Below, one piece after another: positions 45,337-61,735 of a stretch of DNA of 64,000 bases; the first letter of the stretch is position 1, and every line of letters starts with the position of its first letter. The position numbers and the translations under genes are program-made. The notes below the pieces were generated by a model. That model had not been told where the DNA came from, searched no databases, and was given only the letters and a program-made list of their open reading frames with translations. This DNA comes from Phenylobacterium sp. J367 (lineage in GTDB: Bacteria; Pseudomonadota; Alphaproteobacteria; Caulobacterales; Caulobacteraceae). The stretch covers positions 3,168,501-3,232,500 of the forward strand of contig NZ_JAJONA010000001.1 in NCBI RefSeq assembly GCF_024699985.1, in the 5' to 3' direction.

Positions 45337-46456
45337 TGACCTTCCGCCTCATGCTGGTGGGCGACCTCGTCCTCGACGAGCCGGACGCCGACAGCTTCTT
45401 CGACCTGTCGCGCGCCACCCTCAGACAGGCCGACCTGTTGGTCGGCCATGTGGAGACCCCGCATACCGACCGGGGGACCGAGTCGGTGGGCGACGTGCCG
45501 GCCCCGGCCAGCCCGCCCGAGAACATCGCCGCCCTCGGCTCCGCCGGCTTCGGCGTCGCCACCCTGGCCGGCAACCACATCCACGACCGGGGCGGGGAGG
45601 GGATCGAGGACACCATCGCCCTGCTGCGCGCCCAGGGCGTGGCGCCGGTCGGCGCAGGGCGTGACCTGGCCGAGGCCCGGACGCCGGCAGTGGCCGAGCG
45701 CAAGGGGCTGAAGGTCGGCGTGCTGGCCTGGAACTGCGTGGGTCCGCGCGAGGGCTGGGCGGGGCCGAAGAACGCCGGTTGCGCCTATGTGAAGGTGATC
45801 ACCCACTACGAGACGCAAGGCGCCAACCCCGGTGGGCCGGCCAAGGTCTACACCTTCTCGGATCCGGACACGGTCGAGGCCATGCAGGCCGACATCGCGG
45901 CGCTGCGCAGCGAGGTCGATGTGGTGGTGGCGGCGTTCCACAAGGGCGTGGTCCACACGCCGGCGCACATCGCCATGTACGAGCGGCCGCTGGCCAGGGC
46001 GGCGGTGGAGGCGGGGGCCGACATCGTGGTCGGCCACCACGCGCACATCCTGCGCGGCGTCGAGACGGTGGCGGGCAAGCCGGTGTTCCACGGTCTCGGC
46101 AACTTCGTGACCGTCACCCGGGCGCTCACCCCGGAGGGCAACGACAGCCCGGCGCGCAAGGCCTGGGCGATCAAGCGCAAGGAGCTGTTCGGCTTCGAGC
46201 CCCTGCCGGAGTACCTGCCGGTCTATCCGTTCCACCCCCGAGAGCCGCAACGCGATGATCGCCGATTGCCGGATCGAGGGCGGGGCGATCTCCCCCGGGC
46301 TTCCTGCCCTGCTGGATCCGTCCGGGCGGCGCGCCCGAAGTGCTGGGCCGGACGCCTGAGGGCGAGGCGGTGGCCGACTATGTGATCGGGATCAGCCGCA
46401 AGGCGGGGCTCCGGACCGAGTTCGACTGGGACGGGGATCGGGTGGTGTTCCAGTGA
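45336..46456 (+). CDS. CapA-like metallophosphatase family protein; frame broken twice
   Basis: The protein is about 372 residues after correction and belongs to the PGA_cap/CapA family of calcineurin-like phosphoesterases: LMLVGDLVLDEPD at the N-terminus, NHIHDRGGEGIEDT near residue 76, and VVAAFHKGV / VVGHHAHILRGVE / FHGLGNFV near 190-250. It lacks a membrane anchor, so capsule synthesis is unlikely. The frame breaks at C5 46235-46239 and in C5G3 46292-46299. Removing one base at each restores FHPESRNAMIADCRIEGGAISPGFLPCWIRPGGAP and the stop at 46454-46456. It is translationally coupled to vanA; the role in the pathway is unknown. Confidence 0.85.
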
Positions 46457-46565
46457 GCTCGGCGGGGCGCGAACCCCGATCCGGGGACCACGCAAGGTTG
46501 ACGCCCCCCACCGTTTGCGGAAGGAACGAACGCCCGCTGCCGCGGTGCAACACCGGAAGATGACC

Positions 46566-47060
46566 ATGCCGCCGCGTCCCGCTCCCGCGACCAACCCTGA
46601 CGAAGACATCGTCGACGTCGACCTGGGCGTGCTGAACGACGTGATCGGCTTCCGGCTGCGGCGCATCCAGAACCACCTGTCCCGTGGCTTCTCCGACCGC
46701 ATCGCGCGCAAGGAGATCAAGCCGGGCTCCTTCAGCGCCCTGGCCCTGATCGCCGCCAATCCCGGCCTTTCCCAGACCACGCTTTCGCGCGAGATCGGCT
46801 TCGACAAGGCGACGGTGGTGGCGATCCTCGACGCGCTCGAGGACCTGGGCTGGGCCGAGCGCAAGCGCTCCATCGCCGACCGGCGACGCCACGCGCTCTA
46901 CGTGACCCGCTCGGGCGAGAAGGCGCTGCAGAAGATGCTCGACGAGGCGCACGCCAACGAGAAGGCGATCCACGCGGCCCTGAGCCCCGACGAACAGCAG
47001 CAGCTCTTCGCCCTGCTCGACAAGATCTACGGGGCCTGCTTCTCCGACATCACCCGCTAG
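46566..47060 (+). CDS. MarR-family transcriptional regulator (1)
   Basis: This regulator of about 164 residues has a MarR winged helix-turn-helix: ALALIAANPGLSQTTLSREIGFDKATVVAILDALEDLGWAERKRSIADRRRHALYVT. The ATG at 46566 is spaced better from GGAAG than the in-frame ATG at 46560. It resembles MarR regulators of hydroxycinnamate and aromatic-acid degradation, which bind CoA thioesters or acids. A perfect palindrome (47096-47109) lies 36 bp after its stop, in front of the enoyl-CoA hydratase gene. The target is probably that site. Confidence 0.9.
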   Translation: MPPRPAPATNPDEDIVDVDLGVLNDVIGFRLRRIQNHLSRGFSDRIARKEIKPGSFSALALIAANPGLSQTTLSREIGFDKATVVAILDALEDLGWAERKRSIADRRRHALYVTRSGEKALQKMLDEAHANEKAIHAALSPDEQQQLFALLDKIYGACFSDITR

Positions 47061-47095
47061 ACGGGCCGCTTCCCCGCCCCTGGCCGGTCGCCGCG

Positions 47096-47109
47096 CAAAC
47101 AACTGTTTG
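47096..47109. promoter_or_regulatory. Palindrome CAAACA-AC-TGTTTG upstream of the hydratase-dehydrogenase gene
   Basis: This perfect 6+2+6 palindrome lies 82 bp before the hydratase-dehydrogenase start. The identical 14-mer occurs before the second MarR gene (49319-49332). Its symmetry and size suit a MarR dimer, and a MarR gene lies on each side of the unit. The assignment is inferred. Confidence 0.65.
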
Positions 47110-47190
47110 TCGCGCTTCACACCCGCACGTTCGAGTGGTACGAAAACCCAACCATACGTATCACTTACAATATGCGACGGGAGCGACGAG

Positions 47191-49297
<2,107 letters not shown>

Positions 49298-49312
49298 GGG
49301 CCGGCGGATGCT

Positions 49313-49338
49313 GCAACGCAAACAACTGTTTGTGTTGC
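49313..49338. promoter_or_regulatory. Extended palindrome upstream of second MarR gene
   Basis: The 14-mer CAAACA-AC-TGTTTG (49319-49332) is flanked by outer arms GCAAC (49313-49317) and GTTGC (49334-49338), so 26 bp are nearly symmetric. It ends 28 bp before the MarR ATG, a position suited to autorepression. The core is identical to the site at 47096-47109. Confidence 0.65.
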
Positions 49339-49366
49339 GTCCCTTGGCCGGTATCCTGTGCGCAAG

Positions 49367-49855
49367 ATGGACTCAAAGACCGTGAGCGCGCCGGACGCCG
49401 GCCCCGACACCAAGCTGTTGGACCCGAAGCTTCACCTGGACGGCCTGCCGGACCTGCTGGGCTTCCATCTGCGCCTGGCGCATGTGGCCATGTACCGGGA
49501 CTTCACGACGGCCCTGGCCGACCTCGACCTGACCCAGAAGCAGTGCGCGACGCTGCAGCTCATCGGGGCCAATCCGGGCGTCTCCCAGGTGGACCTGGCG
49601 GGCACTTTGGGCACCGACCGGGCGACCATGATGGCCATGGTCGACCGGCTGGAGCAGCGGAACCTGCTGGTGCGCCGCCGGTCGCTGGCCGACCGCCGCC
49701 GCCAGGAGCTGAACCTCACGGACGACGGGGAGGCCATGCTGACCCGCGCCCGCCACGCGATCGCCGAGCACGAGCGGCACTTCACCTCGCGGTTCACCGC
49801 CGCCGAGCTGAAGGCCCTGACCAACGCGCTCAGCAGAATCCACCAGCAGGTGTGA
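49367..49855 (+). CDS. MarR-family transcriptional regulator (2)
   Basis: This 162-residue MarR protein has the winged-helix pattern CATLQLIGANPGVSQVDLAGTLGTDRATMMAMVDRLEQRNLLVRRRSLADRRRQELNLT. GTG at 49358 is an alternative start three codons upstream. It belongs to the same broad subgroup as the first MarR gene (similar wing RRSLADRRR/KRSIADRRR) but is distinct in its N-terminus. The extended palindrome just upstream suggests autoregulation. The effector is probably a phenolic acid or its CoA ester, by analogy with FerR/CouR-type regulators. Confidence 0.9.
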   Translation: MDSKTVSAPDAGPDTKLLDPKLHLDGLPDLLGFHLRLAHVAMYRDFTTALADLDLTQKQCATLQLIGANPGVSQVDLAGTLGTDRATMMAMVDRLEQRNLLVRRRSLADRRRQELNLTDDGEAMLTRARHAIAEHERHFTSRFTAAELKALTNALSRIHQQV

Positions 49856-49890
49856 GCGGCGGCGGGCCTCGACCCGCCGCCTGACAGGCC

Positions 49891-51101
49891 TCAGCGGCTC
49901 GAGACTTCCACGACCAGCGCCATGGAGCTGTCGCCGGCCGCGCAGCCTTGGAAGAGGCCGAGGCCGCCGCCCTTTAGGGCCAGCTCCTCGATCAGCTCGA
50001 CCACCGCCCGCAGGCCCGTGGGGCCCTGCGGGTGGCCCCAGATCAGCGAGCAGCCGTAGTTGTTCATACCCATCACGTCCGCGCCGGTGGCCCGGGCGAA
50101 GGCGATGTCGTTCACCGCGAAGGGGTTGTGCGACTTGATGGCGGCGAGGTCGGCGATCTTCACGCCGGCGTGGTCGAGCGCCTTCTGGCTGGCGGCGATC
50201 GGGGCCTCAGGCATGTACTCGAGGTCGGCGCGCGACTGGCCGACGCCGCGGATCGTGACCCGGATAGACGGATCTCTGGAAAGCTCGCGGGCCTTCTCCG
50301 GCGTGGTCAGGATGATGCCCACATTGCCGTCGGCCGGGTGGGTCTGGCTGCCGAAGGTGACGGTGCCTTCCGGCATCACCGGCTTCCAGCCTGGCGAGGC
50401 CCTCCTTGGTGGTCTCGAAGACGCCCTCGTCGCCCTGCATCACGCCATCCTCGCCCTTGAAGTTATGCTTGGGCACATTGAAGGGCAGCGTCATGTAGCG
50501 CTTCTGGAAAGCGTGATCGTCGGCGAGGGCGTCCTGATACTGCTCGTACCGGCGCAGGGTGACCTCGTCGTTCTCTTCCTTCGAGATCTGGAACTTGCGC
50601 GCCACGTTCTCGGCGGTCTTGAGCATGGAGTGCCCGCCGATGGCGTCGTTCATCATGTTGTAGGTGACCTGGTCCTCGGACTGGCCGTAGCCGCCGGGGC
50701 CCTTGGGCGCCGGGTAGTAGATGTGCGGGCCGTTGGAGCAGCGGTCGGCGGCGATGACGATGGCCTGGGAGGCGAGGCCGAGCTGGATCTCGGAGGCGCC
50801 GGCGAACACCACCCGCGCGCCCGTGGCGCAGACCTGGGTGATCATGTGGCCGGGCGTGTGGGTTGCGCCGATCTCGTACAGCGGCCACGGCGCGCCGTAG
50901 AACGACTGGTACTGGTTGTTGGTCATGCCGAAGACGCCGGTGTCGAACGTCTTGGGGTCGATGTTGCGCCGCGCCAGCTCGTTCTTGGCCACCCAGGCGG
51001 CGAACTTCATGGCGTGCAGGTGCTGCAGGCTGCCCTGCCACTTGGCGAAGGGCGTGGACCAGTAGGCGCCGTAGGGGGATCTCGACCTTGTCGAAGCTCA
51101 C
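49891..51101 (-). CDS. Thiolase (acetyl-CoA acyltransferase-like); frame broken twice
   Basis: The protein is about 402 residues after correction and belongs to the SCP-x-like non-decarboxylating thiolases: nucleophile Cys in HMITQVCATGARVV (about 90), SHNPFAVNDIAF near 305, and GCSLIWGHPQGPTGLR near 335. A last Cys is in FQGCAAGDSSMALV. Frame breaks are at CC 50386-50387 and G5 51074-51078; removal of one base in each gives VSFDKVEIPYGAYWSTPFAKW and LARLKPVMPEGTVTF. The GTG start overlaps the CoA-ligase stop (GTGA). It would cleave a 3-oxoacyl-CoA, for example 3-oxo-hydroxyphenylpropionyl-CoA to hydroxybenzoyl-CoA and acetyl-CoA. Confidence 0.9.
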
Positions 51102-52667
51102 GTCTGGGACTCCGTCTCGTTCTGCTGGGCGGCGAACTGCCGCCTGAGGATGTCTTTCTGGATCTTGCCGGAGGCGGTGCGGGGCAGGGCCTCGACGAAG
51201 CGCACGTGGCTGGGGCGCTTGTAACGGGCGAGCCGCTCGTCGCACCAGTCGGCCACCTTGGCGGGGTCGGGCTCCGCGCCCGGTCGGAGCACCACATAGG
51301 CGCAGCCGCTCTCGCCCCAGCGGGGGTCGGGCACGCCGACCACCGCGGCGTCGGCGACGCCGTCCATGGCGGCGATCACCTGCTCGACCTCGGCCGGGTA
51401 AACGTTCTCGCCGCCGGTGATGTACATGTCCTTCCAGCGGTCGACGATGAAGTAGAAGCCGTCGGCGTCCCTCCGGGCCGCGTCGCCGGTGCGGAACCAG
51501 CCGTCCTTGAAGGCCTTGGCGGTCGCCTCGGGCTGGTTCCAGTAGGCCGACGTCACCGAGGGACCGCGCAGCCAGACCTCGCCCACCTCGCCTTCGGGCA
51601 CGTCACGGCCATCCGGGCCGACCAGCCAGAATCTCGGCGGCGGGCGCGGCGACGCCGGCGGAGCCGACCTTGGCGCGCGCCACCTCGGGATCGAGCGGCA
51701 CGCCGAGGATCGTCCCGTTCTCGCTCATGCCGTAGCCGTTCGAGGGCCGCACGCCCCGCTCGATCAGGGCCAGGGTCAGCTCCGGCGGCATGGGCGCGCC
51801 GCCGGTGAACAGGCGCAGGCCCGTCAGGTCGTGGGAGGACGAGGCGGGATCCTCCAGCAGGGCCTGGGCCATCTGCGGCACGCAGAAGAAGTGGCTGACC
51901 CTAAGCTCCGGGTCGGTGAGGCGCTGCAGCGTCGTGGCTGGCGCGAAGCGGTCGGAGAGGTGCAGGGTCCCGCCGGCCAGCATGGTGGCGTGCAGGATCG
52001 CCAATAGGCCGACCACGTGGAACAGCGGCACGTCGCAGAGCTGAGCGTGGTCGGCGGTGAGTTCGCCGACGTAGGTGAAGTTCATGGCCGCGTAAAAGGC
52101 GGTCTTCGGCGTGACGATCACGCCCTTGGGCCGGCCGGTGGTGCCCGAGGTGTAGAGCAGCATCGCCGGCTCGAACGGGGCGATCGGGGAAGGTGCGCGG
52201 GGCGTGGCGGCGGCCAGCAGTTCGGCGAAGGGATCGGCGCCGGGCTCGATGCGGAGCGTGCGGGCGTCCGGGACGGCCTTCAACGCGACCTCGGCCTCGC
52301 GGGCGAACTCGGCCTCGTAGATCACCAGTTCGGGCTGGGCGTCCTCCAGCAGGACCGCGAGCTCCGGGCCGGTCAGGCGCCAGTTCAGCGGCTGGAAGAT
52401 CGCGCCGGCCCGGGTGCAGCCGTAGAACAGGACCAGGTGGTTCAGGGAGTTGCGGGCTAGCAGGGAAACACGGGCGCCGGGCGACACCTGTTCGCGCAGC
52501 ACGGCGTCAGCGCGGCGCAGGGTGTCTTCCAGGGCGCGGAAGGTGAGCTTCCGGCCGCTGGCCAGCTCGTGGACGGCCAGGCGATTCGGACGGATGGCCG
52601 CCTGCCGCGCCACCACGTCCCTCGCCAGCCAGCCGTAGTCCGAATCCCGATCGGCCACGTTTCCCAC
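51098..52667 (-). CDS. Acyl/aryl-CoA ligase (class I adenylate-forming); frame broken once
   Basis: The protein is about 522 residues after correction. The AMP-binding P-loop is LLYTSGTTGRPKGVIVTP (about 175), followed by NGYGMSENG (A5), DGWFRTGDAARRDADGFYFIVDRWKDMYITGGENVYPAEVEQ (A7-A8) and the catalytic Lys in LPRTASGKIQKDIL (A10). The frame breaks near 51622-51634; dropping one base gives FWLVGPDGRDVPEG. The family includes feruloyl- and 4-coumaroyl-CoA ligases as well as fatty acyl ligases. GTG at 52667 or 52658 may be the start. It is coupled to the thiolase and divergent from pobA, so an aromatic substrate is likely. Confidence 0.9.
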
Positions 52668-52702
52668 CGTCTTTTCGTTGTCGCCGCCAGGGCCGCGGCG
52701 AA

Positions 52703-52721
52703 TTGTATGCGACACATACAA
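52703..52721. promoter_or_regulatory. Palindrome TTGTATG-N5-CATACAA before the CoA-ligase gene
   Basis: This perfect 7+5+7 dyad is 36 bp upstream of the leftward CoA-ligase start. A sister site with the same half-sites lies 66 bp to the right, next to pobA. The pair probably bind the same dimeric regulator and couple 4-hydroxybenzoate oxidation with side-chain activation. Confidence 0.65.
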
Positions 52722-52760
52722 CCGGCTTTGATCCGGCGCAATGCGGAGCGATGGACCTCT

Positions 52761-52795
52761 TGCGCCAATTGTATGTGTCACATACAGGTTGCGCA
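52761..52795. promoter_or_regulatory. Palindrome TGTATGTG-T-CACATACA before pobA
   Basis: The core (52770-52786) is a perfect 8+1+8 palindrome. It is flanked by TGCGC (52761-52765) and GCGCA (52791-52795), which extend the symmetry. It ends about 19-28 bp before the pobA ATG, where a repressor would block transcription or initiation. The half-site matches the dyad at 52703-52721. Confidence 0.68.
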
Positions 52796-52813
52796 ACGAG
52801 GGAGGCCGGGAGC

Positions 52814-54826
<2,013 letters not shown>

Positions 54827-54929
54827 CGTAGCCCAGAACCGCGACCCACGCAGTGTTTCCGGCGCTTGTCGCTGGGCCAGTGCGTCCAAGAGACCCAGCC
54901 TCAAGGCTACGGCTGCCTTCCGCTGGCCG

Positions 54930-55193
54930 TCACTTCAGCTGGCTGTCCTTGCTGCCGCGGCGGTTGATCATGGAGTGCACGATCCGCTGGTCGCGGCCGG
55001 ACTGGCAGGCGATGCAGGTGGTCACGCCGGGCAGGGCCTTGCGGCGGCGCTCGGGGATGTCCTCGCCGCACTCGACGCACTCAAGCGTGCCCTCGCCTTG
55101 CGGCAGGCGTGCGCGGGCGCCCGCCACGCCGTCGGTGATGGTGTCGTGAATCTGGTCCAGGACTGCGCCTTCGTGCGCCCATCCGGTGGCCAT
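54930..55193 (-). CDS. DksA/TraR-type zinc-finger protein (YbiI-like)
   Basis: The 87-residue protein has the C4 zinc finger CVECGEDIPERRRKALPGVTTCIAC (about 39-63) of the DksA/TraR superfamily, without the long coiled coil of DksA. The N-terminus HEGAVLDQIHDTITDGVAGARARL resembles YbiI. Such proteins may bind RNA polymerase through its secondary channel, but YbiI-like forms are uncharacterised. It is divergent from the RpiB-like gene, with 102 bp between starts, and unrelated to the catabolic genes on either side. Confidence 0.9.
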   Translation of the reverse strand: MATGWAHEGAVLDQIHDTITDGVAGARARLPQGEGTLECVECGEDIPERRRKALPGVTTCIACQSGRDQRIVHSMINRRGSKDSQLK

Positions 55194-55295
55194 ATGTTGG
55201 AACTCCTTTTGTGTCTTCAGATAGATAGGTACGGTCAAGCCGCAACCAAGCGTCACCTCGATTGCATGGTGCAAGGGGCGGATTAGGGTGTCGGC

Positions 55296-56986
<1,691 letters not shown>

Positions 56987-56987
56987 C

Positions 56988-58897
<1,910 letters not shown>

Positions 58898-58901
<4 letters not shown>

Positions 58902-59770
58902 CTGGCGAGATCCTTACTGATGGCGTCGAGCATGGCGGCGAGGTCGTCGGACATCGCGCCCTTGTAGTGGGCGGCCCAGTCCTGGCGGACTGCGATGGCG
59001 TCGCTGAGGGTGGGGGGGCACGCCGGCTTCGGCGACGGTGCGGGCGGCCTCGCGCATCTCCTCCGCCCGGCGGGTCCCGTGTTCCAGGGAGCGGCTCATC
59101 ATGTAGGCCGCCGTGCGGTTCCAGTCGGGGGAGGGGCAGGAGGTCGGAAAGGCTGTCCAGCACCACCTGCTCGACGCCGTAGTGGCGCGCGGCCAGCATG
59201 GACTCGGTTAGCAGGGCCTCGATGCCTTTGATCATCACCGAGCGGCAGAGCTTGGTCGCCGCGGCCTGGCCGATCACCTCGGAATAGGCCGTGGCGCCGG
59301 CGAAGCCGAGGCCGTCGGCGGCCTGCAGGAAGGCCCGGGCGTGCGTGCCGCCGAGCAGCATGGGCGAGGCGATCCGCTTCGGCCCGATCGGGCTCATCAC
59401 CGCGGCCTCGACGTAGCGACCGCCGCCGGCGTGAATGACCTTGGCCGAGGCCGTCTTCTGGCCCGGCGAGCAGGAGTTGAGGTCGAGGAAGAAGGCGCCG
59501 CCCTCGAGGCCGTCGGCGACCGACTGGGCGGCGTCCAGATCGCGGGCGGCGGTCACCGCGCTGATCACCAGATGGGCGCCGCGGACCGCGTCGAGTGCGC
59601 TTTCGGCCGCGCGGAGCTGGAAGCGGGGGAGGGCGCGGGAGGGGATCGAATCCGGATCGGCGAAGGCGATGTCCCAGGCCACGAGATCCGCTTTGCCGGC
59701 GAGGTCCTCAGCCAGCGTCTGGCCCACCTCGCCAAAGCCGATCAGGGCGATGGGGGGTGAGGTTGCTCAT
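58898..59770 (-). CDS. NAD(P)-binding dehydrogenase with DUF1932 domain in lig operon; frame broken three times
   Basis: The protein is about 289 residues after correction. The N-terminal Rossmann fold is PIALIGFGEVGQTLAEDLAG. VISAVTAARDLDAA and FFLDLNSCSPGQK follow, as in 3-hydroxyisobutyrate/6-phosphogluconate dehydrogenase relatives. A C-terminal DUF1932 helical domain has KLCRSVMIKGIEALLTESMLAARHYGVE. Breaks are at G6 59752-59757, G5 59127-59131 and G7 59013-59019; removing one base at each gives an uninterrupted protein. The position inside the lig operon suggests a redox step on a pathway intermediate, but no such step is required by the known route. Confidence 0.88.
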
Positions 59771-59803
59771 GCCTTCCTCCACCGTCGCGAAGACGACGGG
59801 GGA

Positions 59804-59913
59804 GGGGGACCATCGGCCGAGCGCAGCGAAGAGACGATGGTGGAGGGGGCGAGATCAAGCGGCGCGCGCACGGTCGCCCCTTCCACCATCGGCTCTGCGG
59901 CCGATGGTCCCCC
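59804..59913. repeat. Nested palindromic intergenic repeat
   Basis: An outer perfect 16-bp inverted repeat (59804-59819 with 59898-59913, core GACCATCGGCC) encloses an inner 18-bp repeat with one mismatch (59835-59852 with 59874-59891, core CGATGGTGGAGG). The inner loop is 21 nt. The CCTCCACC..CGACGGG flanks (about 59777-59801) add further partial symmetry. It lies inside the leftward operon, between the tautomerase and the dehydrogenase genes, and could form a large mRNA stem that affects downstream expression. Sequence style suggests a dispersed genomic repeat. Confidence 0.75.
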
Positions 59914-59951
59914 TTCCCCGTGAACGGGGAAGGCAAGGGTCACCGCCGCCA

Positions 59952-61040
59952 TCACCGCGAGCCGTCCCACACCGACGCTGGCACATAGACCTCACCGCGC
60001 ATCAGGCGGCGCGCGGTGCGCAGCAGGGCGGCGCGGCGGACCTTGAGTTCGCCGCCTTCCAGCGCCGTCTCCATGGCGACGGTGAAGAAGCCGGTGGGAT
60101 GTTCGACATCGATGGAGCTTGGATCGGCGATCTTCGCGACGCCGTCGGCCACCGAGCCCGGCAGGACGCAGGCGGTGGCGACGCTGACGGCGCCGAACAC
60201 GCCGATCGCCTCATGGACCCGGTGCGGGATGAAGTTGCGGGTGCAGACCGCGCCGCCGTGCTGGGCGGGCGCGATGAGGCACATCTTGGGCACCGTCTTC
60301 TTGGTCACGTCGCCGAGGTTCATGCGCGGGCCGATCTGCAGCCGGATGGCCTCGACGCGGGCCTTGAGTTCGGCGTCGGCCTCAAGCTCCTCGGGCGTCT
60401 CGTAGCCGGTCTTGCCGAAGTCGCTTGCGCGCATGACGACCACGGGCATGCCGTTGTCGATGGCGGTGAGCTCGATCCCGTCGACCACGTCGCGGGCGGC
60501 GCCGGTCGGAAGCAGGGCCCCGCACGACGAGCCGGCCACGTCCAGGAAGTCGATGGGGATGGGGGCGGCGGTTCCCGGCACGCCGTCGATCCGCGCCTCG
60601 CCGTCGTAACGGACCTGGCCGCCCGGGGTCTGGATCGCGGCCACCGCCAGGCTGTCGGTGTTCAGCATGTTGATGCGGACGTTCGTCACCCCGTCCTTCG
60701 GGGTGAGCAGGCCCTCCTCGATGGCGAAGGGGCCGACCCCAGCCAGCAGGTTGCCGCAGTTCTGGCCGGCGTCGATCCGCGCCTCGTCCACCACGGCCTG
60801 CAGGAACAGATAGTCCACGTCGGCGTCGGGATGGGTCGACGGCCCGACTACGGCGATCTTGCTGGTCAGGGGGTGGGCGCCGCCCATGCCGTCGATCTGG
60901 CGCGGGTCGGGGGAGCCCATGGCGGCCAGCAGGACGGCGTCGCGGGTCGCAATGTCCTCGGGCAGGTCCGAGAGCTTGAAGTAGAGGCCCTTGGAGGTGC
61001 CGCCGCGCATCACCGTGCAGGGGATCGCCGTCTGGGTCAT
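59952..61040 (-). CDS. 4-Oxalomesaconate tautomerase (PrpF-like; LigU/GalD type)
   Basis: The 362-residue PrpF-family protein has two diaminopimelate-epimerase-like halves: IPCTVMRGGTSKGLYFKLSDLP at the N-terminus and DAGQNCGNLLAGVGPFAIEEGL near residue 90. GSSCGALLPTG and the second-half segment VHEAIGVFGAVSVATACVLPGSVADG follow. LigU of Sphingobium and GalD of Pseudomonas isomerise 4-oxalomesaconate tautomers, the same step expected here before LigJ. The frame is intact. It follows ligK by 5 bp. Confidence 0.92.
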   Translation of the reverse strand: MTQTAIPCTVMRGGTSKGLYFKLSDLPEDIATRDAVLLAAMGSPDPRQIDGMGGAHPLTSKIAVVGPSTHPDADVDYLFLQAVVDEARIDAGQNCGNLLAGVGPFAIEEGLLTPKDGVTNVRINMLNTDSLAVAAIQTPGGQVRYDGEARIDGVPGTAAPIPIDFLDVAGSSCGALLPTGAARDVVDGIELTAIDNGMPVVVMRASDFGKTGYETPEELEADAELKARVEAIRLQIGPRMNLGDVTKKTVPKMCLIAPAQHGGAVCTRNFIPHRVHEAIGVFGAVSVATACVLPGSVADGVAKIADPSSIDVEHPTGFFTVAMETALEGGELKVRRAALLRTARRLMRGEVYVPASVWDGSR

Positions 61041-61045
61041 GGGCC

Positions 61046-61735
61046 TCAGCCTTTCGGCGGCTCGTCGACGTACTTCAGGCCTCTCTCGGCCAGGCGCTCG
61101 CGCATGCCGTAGATATCGAGGCCGAGCTCGCCGGCCTCGAAGCGGGCGCGCTTGTCGCCCTCGTTGGCCTCGCGCTTGGCGGCCGCCTCGGCGACCTTGG
61201 CGGCGTCGGCGCGGCGGACCACGCAGACCCCGTCGTCGTCGGCGACGATCACGTCGCCCGGGTTGATCAGGGCGTTTGCGCAGACCATCGGCAGGTTCAC
61301 GTCGCCGAGCGTCTCCTTGACGGTCCCCTGGGCGTAGATCGCCTTCGACCAGACGGGGAAGCCCATCTCGGTGAGCACGGCCACGTCGCGGACGCCGGCG
61401 TCGATGATCAGGCCGCGGACGCCGCGCGCCTTCAGCGAGGTGGCGAGCAGGTCGCCGAAGTATCCGTCCTCGCAGGGGGAGGTGGGGGCGACGACGAGGA
61501 TGTCGCCGGCCTTGCACTGCTCCACCGCCACATGGATCGTCCAGTTGTCGCCGGGGGCCACCGAGCAGGTCACCGCCGAGCCGGCGATGGCCGCCGGCTG
61601 GTAGATCGGGCGCATGTAGGCGGCCAGGAGACCGATGCGGCCCTGGGCCTCGTGGACCGTGGCCACGCCATAGCCGGCCAGGGCGTCGATGACGCCGGAG
61701 TCGGCGCGCGGGATGTTGCGGACGACGAGGGGCAT
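61046..61735 (-). CDS. ligK: 4-Carboxy-4-hydroxy-2-oxoadipate aldolase
   Basis: The 229-residue RraA-like class II aldolase splits 4-carboxy-4-hydroxy-2-oxoadipate into pyruvate and oxaloacetate. Family segments are [21 protein letters not shown] near residue 18, [25 protein letters not shown], the metal/substrate loop [27 protein letters not shown] (about 91-118), and [16 protein letters not shown]. It matches LigK/HMG-CHA aldolases in length. The stop-start spacing to both neighbours is tight, and its start overlaps the ligC stop (TGATG). Confidence 0.96.
   Translation of the reverse strand: MPLVVRNIPRADSGVIDALAGYGVATVHEAQGRIGLLAAYMRPIYQPAAIAGSAVTCSVAPGDNWTIHVAVEQCKAGDILVVAPTSPCEDGYFGDLLATSLKARGVRGLIIDAGVRDVAVLTEMGFPVWSKAIYAQGTVKETLGDVNLPMVCANALINPGDVIVADDDGVCVVRRADAAKVAEAAAKREANEGDKRARFEAGELGLDIYGMRERLAERGLKYVDEPPKG

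Noticed and set aside
45336..46456. Capsule (poly-gamma-glutamate) synthesis gene
   Set aside because: CapA homology is only to the phosphoesterase domain; there is no membrane anchor and no capB or capC, and the gene is coupled to an aromatic demethylase.
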